A program made the position numbers and the translations under genes. 5,558 nt of DNA from NCBI GenBank assembly GCA_029256665.1, contig JAQSXN010000307.1, positions 1-5,558 of the forward strand. The letters are read 5' to 3'. The notes under the pieces are model-generated. The model had not been told where the DNA came from. It ran no database searches and saw only the letters and a list, made by a program, of their open reading frames with translations. Positions within the stretch are counted from its first letter, which is position 1. Each line of letters opens with the position of its first letter. Source of the stretch: Paenibacillus sp. (GTDB lineage Bacteria > Bacillota > Bacilli > Paenibacillales > Paenibacillaceae). This document shows positions 5,442 through 5,558 of this stretch, piece after piece.

Positions 5442-5558
5442 TCATTCTCCCATTTTCTCTTGAAGCGCCGCGCGGGCGTTCGCCAGACTGGTTTCGTCGG
5501 CGTATACGTAAGGGCTTTTCCATGCTCCTTCAAGCGCTAGGAACGTGATGTCGCTGCT
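5442..5558 (-). CDS. C-terminal end of an unidentified protein (cut by window edge)
   Basis: A minus-strand frame is open from the window edge to a TGA stop at 5442-5444, giving 38 residues: SSDITFLALEGAWKSPYVYA followed by DETSLANARAALQEKMGE. The composition is protein-like: a hydrophobic/aromatic segment, then an amphipathic helix ending in Glu. The adjoining promoter begins just after the stop. I considered YlaN and YugN, because of the yla-like setting, but neither fits what I remember of their C-termini, so no name is given. Confidence 0.65.
   Translation of the reverse strand, partial: SSDITFLALEGAWKSPYVYADETSLANARAALQEKMGE

Overview
The window looks like chromosomal DNA of a moderately GC-rich, spore-forming Firmicute. 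Strong GGAGG-type ribosome binding sites, TTG and GTG starts, a YhcN/YlaJ-type sporulation lipoprotein and a YlaK-type PhoH protein all point to Paenibacillaceae (Paenibacillus or Cohnella type). This is inferred from protein character; no database search was possible. I see no transposase, integrase, phage gene, CRISPR array, tRNA or rRNA.

Layout, left to right. (1) 1-358, minus: the first 119 residues of a MidA/NDUFAF7-type SAM-dependent methyltransferase, cut by the window edge. (2) 359-440: an 82-bp divergent promoter region. (3) 441-1547, plus: a secreted coiled-coil protein resembling the N-terminal half of PcsB/CwlO cell-wall hydrolases, but with a non-enzymatic-looking C-terminal domain. 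(4) 1574-2905, minus: an orphan, membrane-anchored solute-binding protein. Its 3' end contains the likely intrinsic terminator of the convergent coiled-coil gene. (5) 2906-3106: the SBP promoter and the PhoH terminator. (6) 3107-4444, minus: a full-length PIN-PhoH ATPase (YlaK/PhoH2 type). (7) 4445-4570: a divergent intergenic region with two pairs of short direct repeats. (8) 4571-5128, plus: the YlaJ-like sporulation lipoprotein. (9) 5198-5225: a perfect 12-bp-stem terminator between convergent genes. (10) 5217-5354, minus: a 45-codon small gene with a strong RBS, whose stop codon lies inside that terminator. (11) 5442-5558, minus: the last 38 residues of an unidentified gene entering from the right.

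The genes are mostly single transcription units with their own promoters and terminators, not one operon. Three encode proteins exported to or anchored at the cell surface (coiled-coil protein, SBP, YlaJ lipoprotein), one an RNA-acting ATPase/nuclease and one a protein methyltransferase. The ylaJ-phoH2 neighbourhood is, as I recall, also present in Bacillus subtilis (ylaJ, ylaK). I do not see a clear new multi-gene system. The points most worth a second look are the hydrolase-less PcsB-like protein, the terminator embedded in a convergent coding sequence, the 45-aa gene, and the repeats between phoH and ylaJ.
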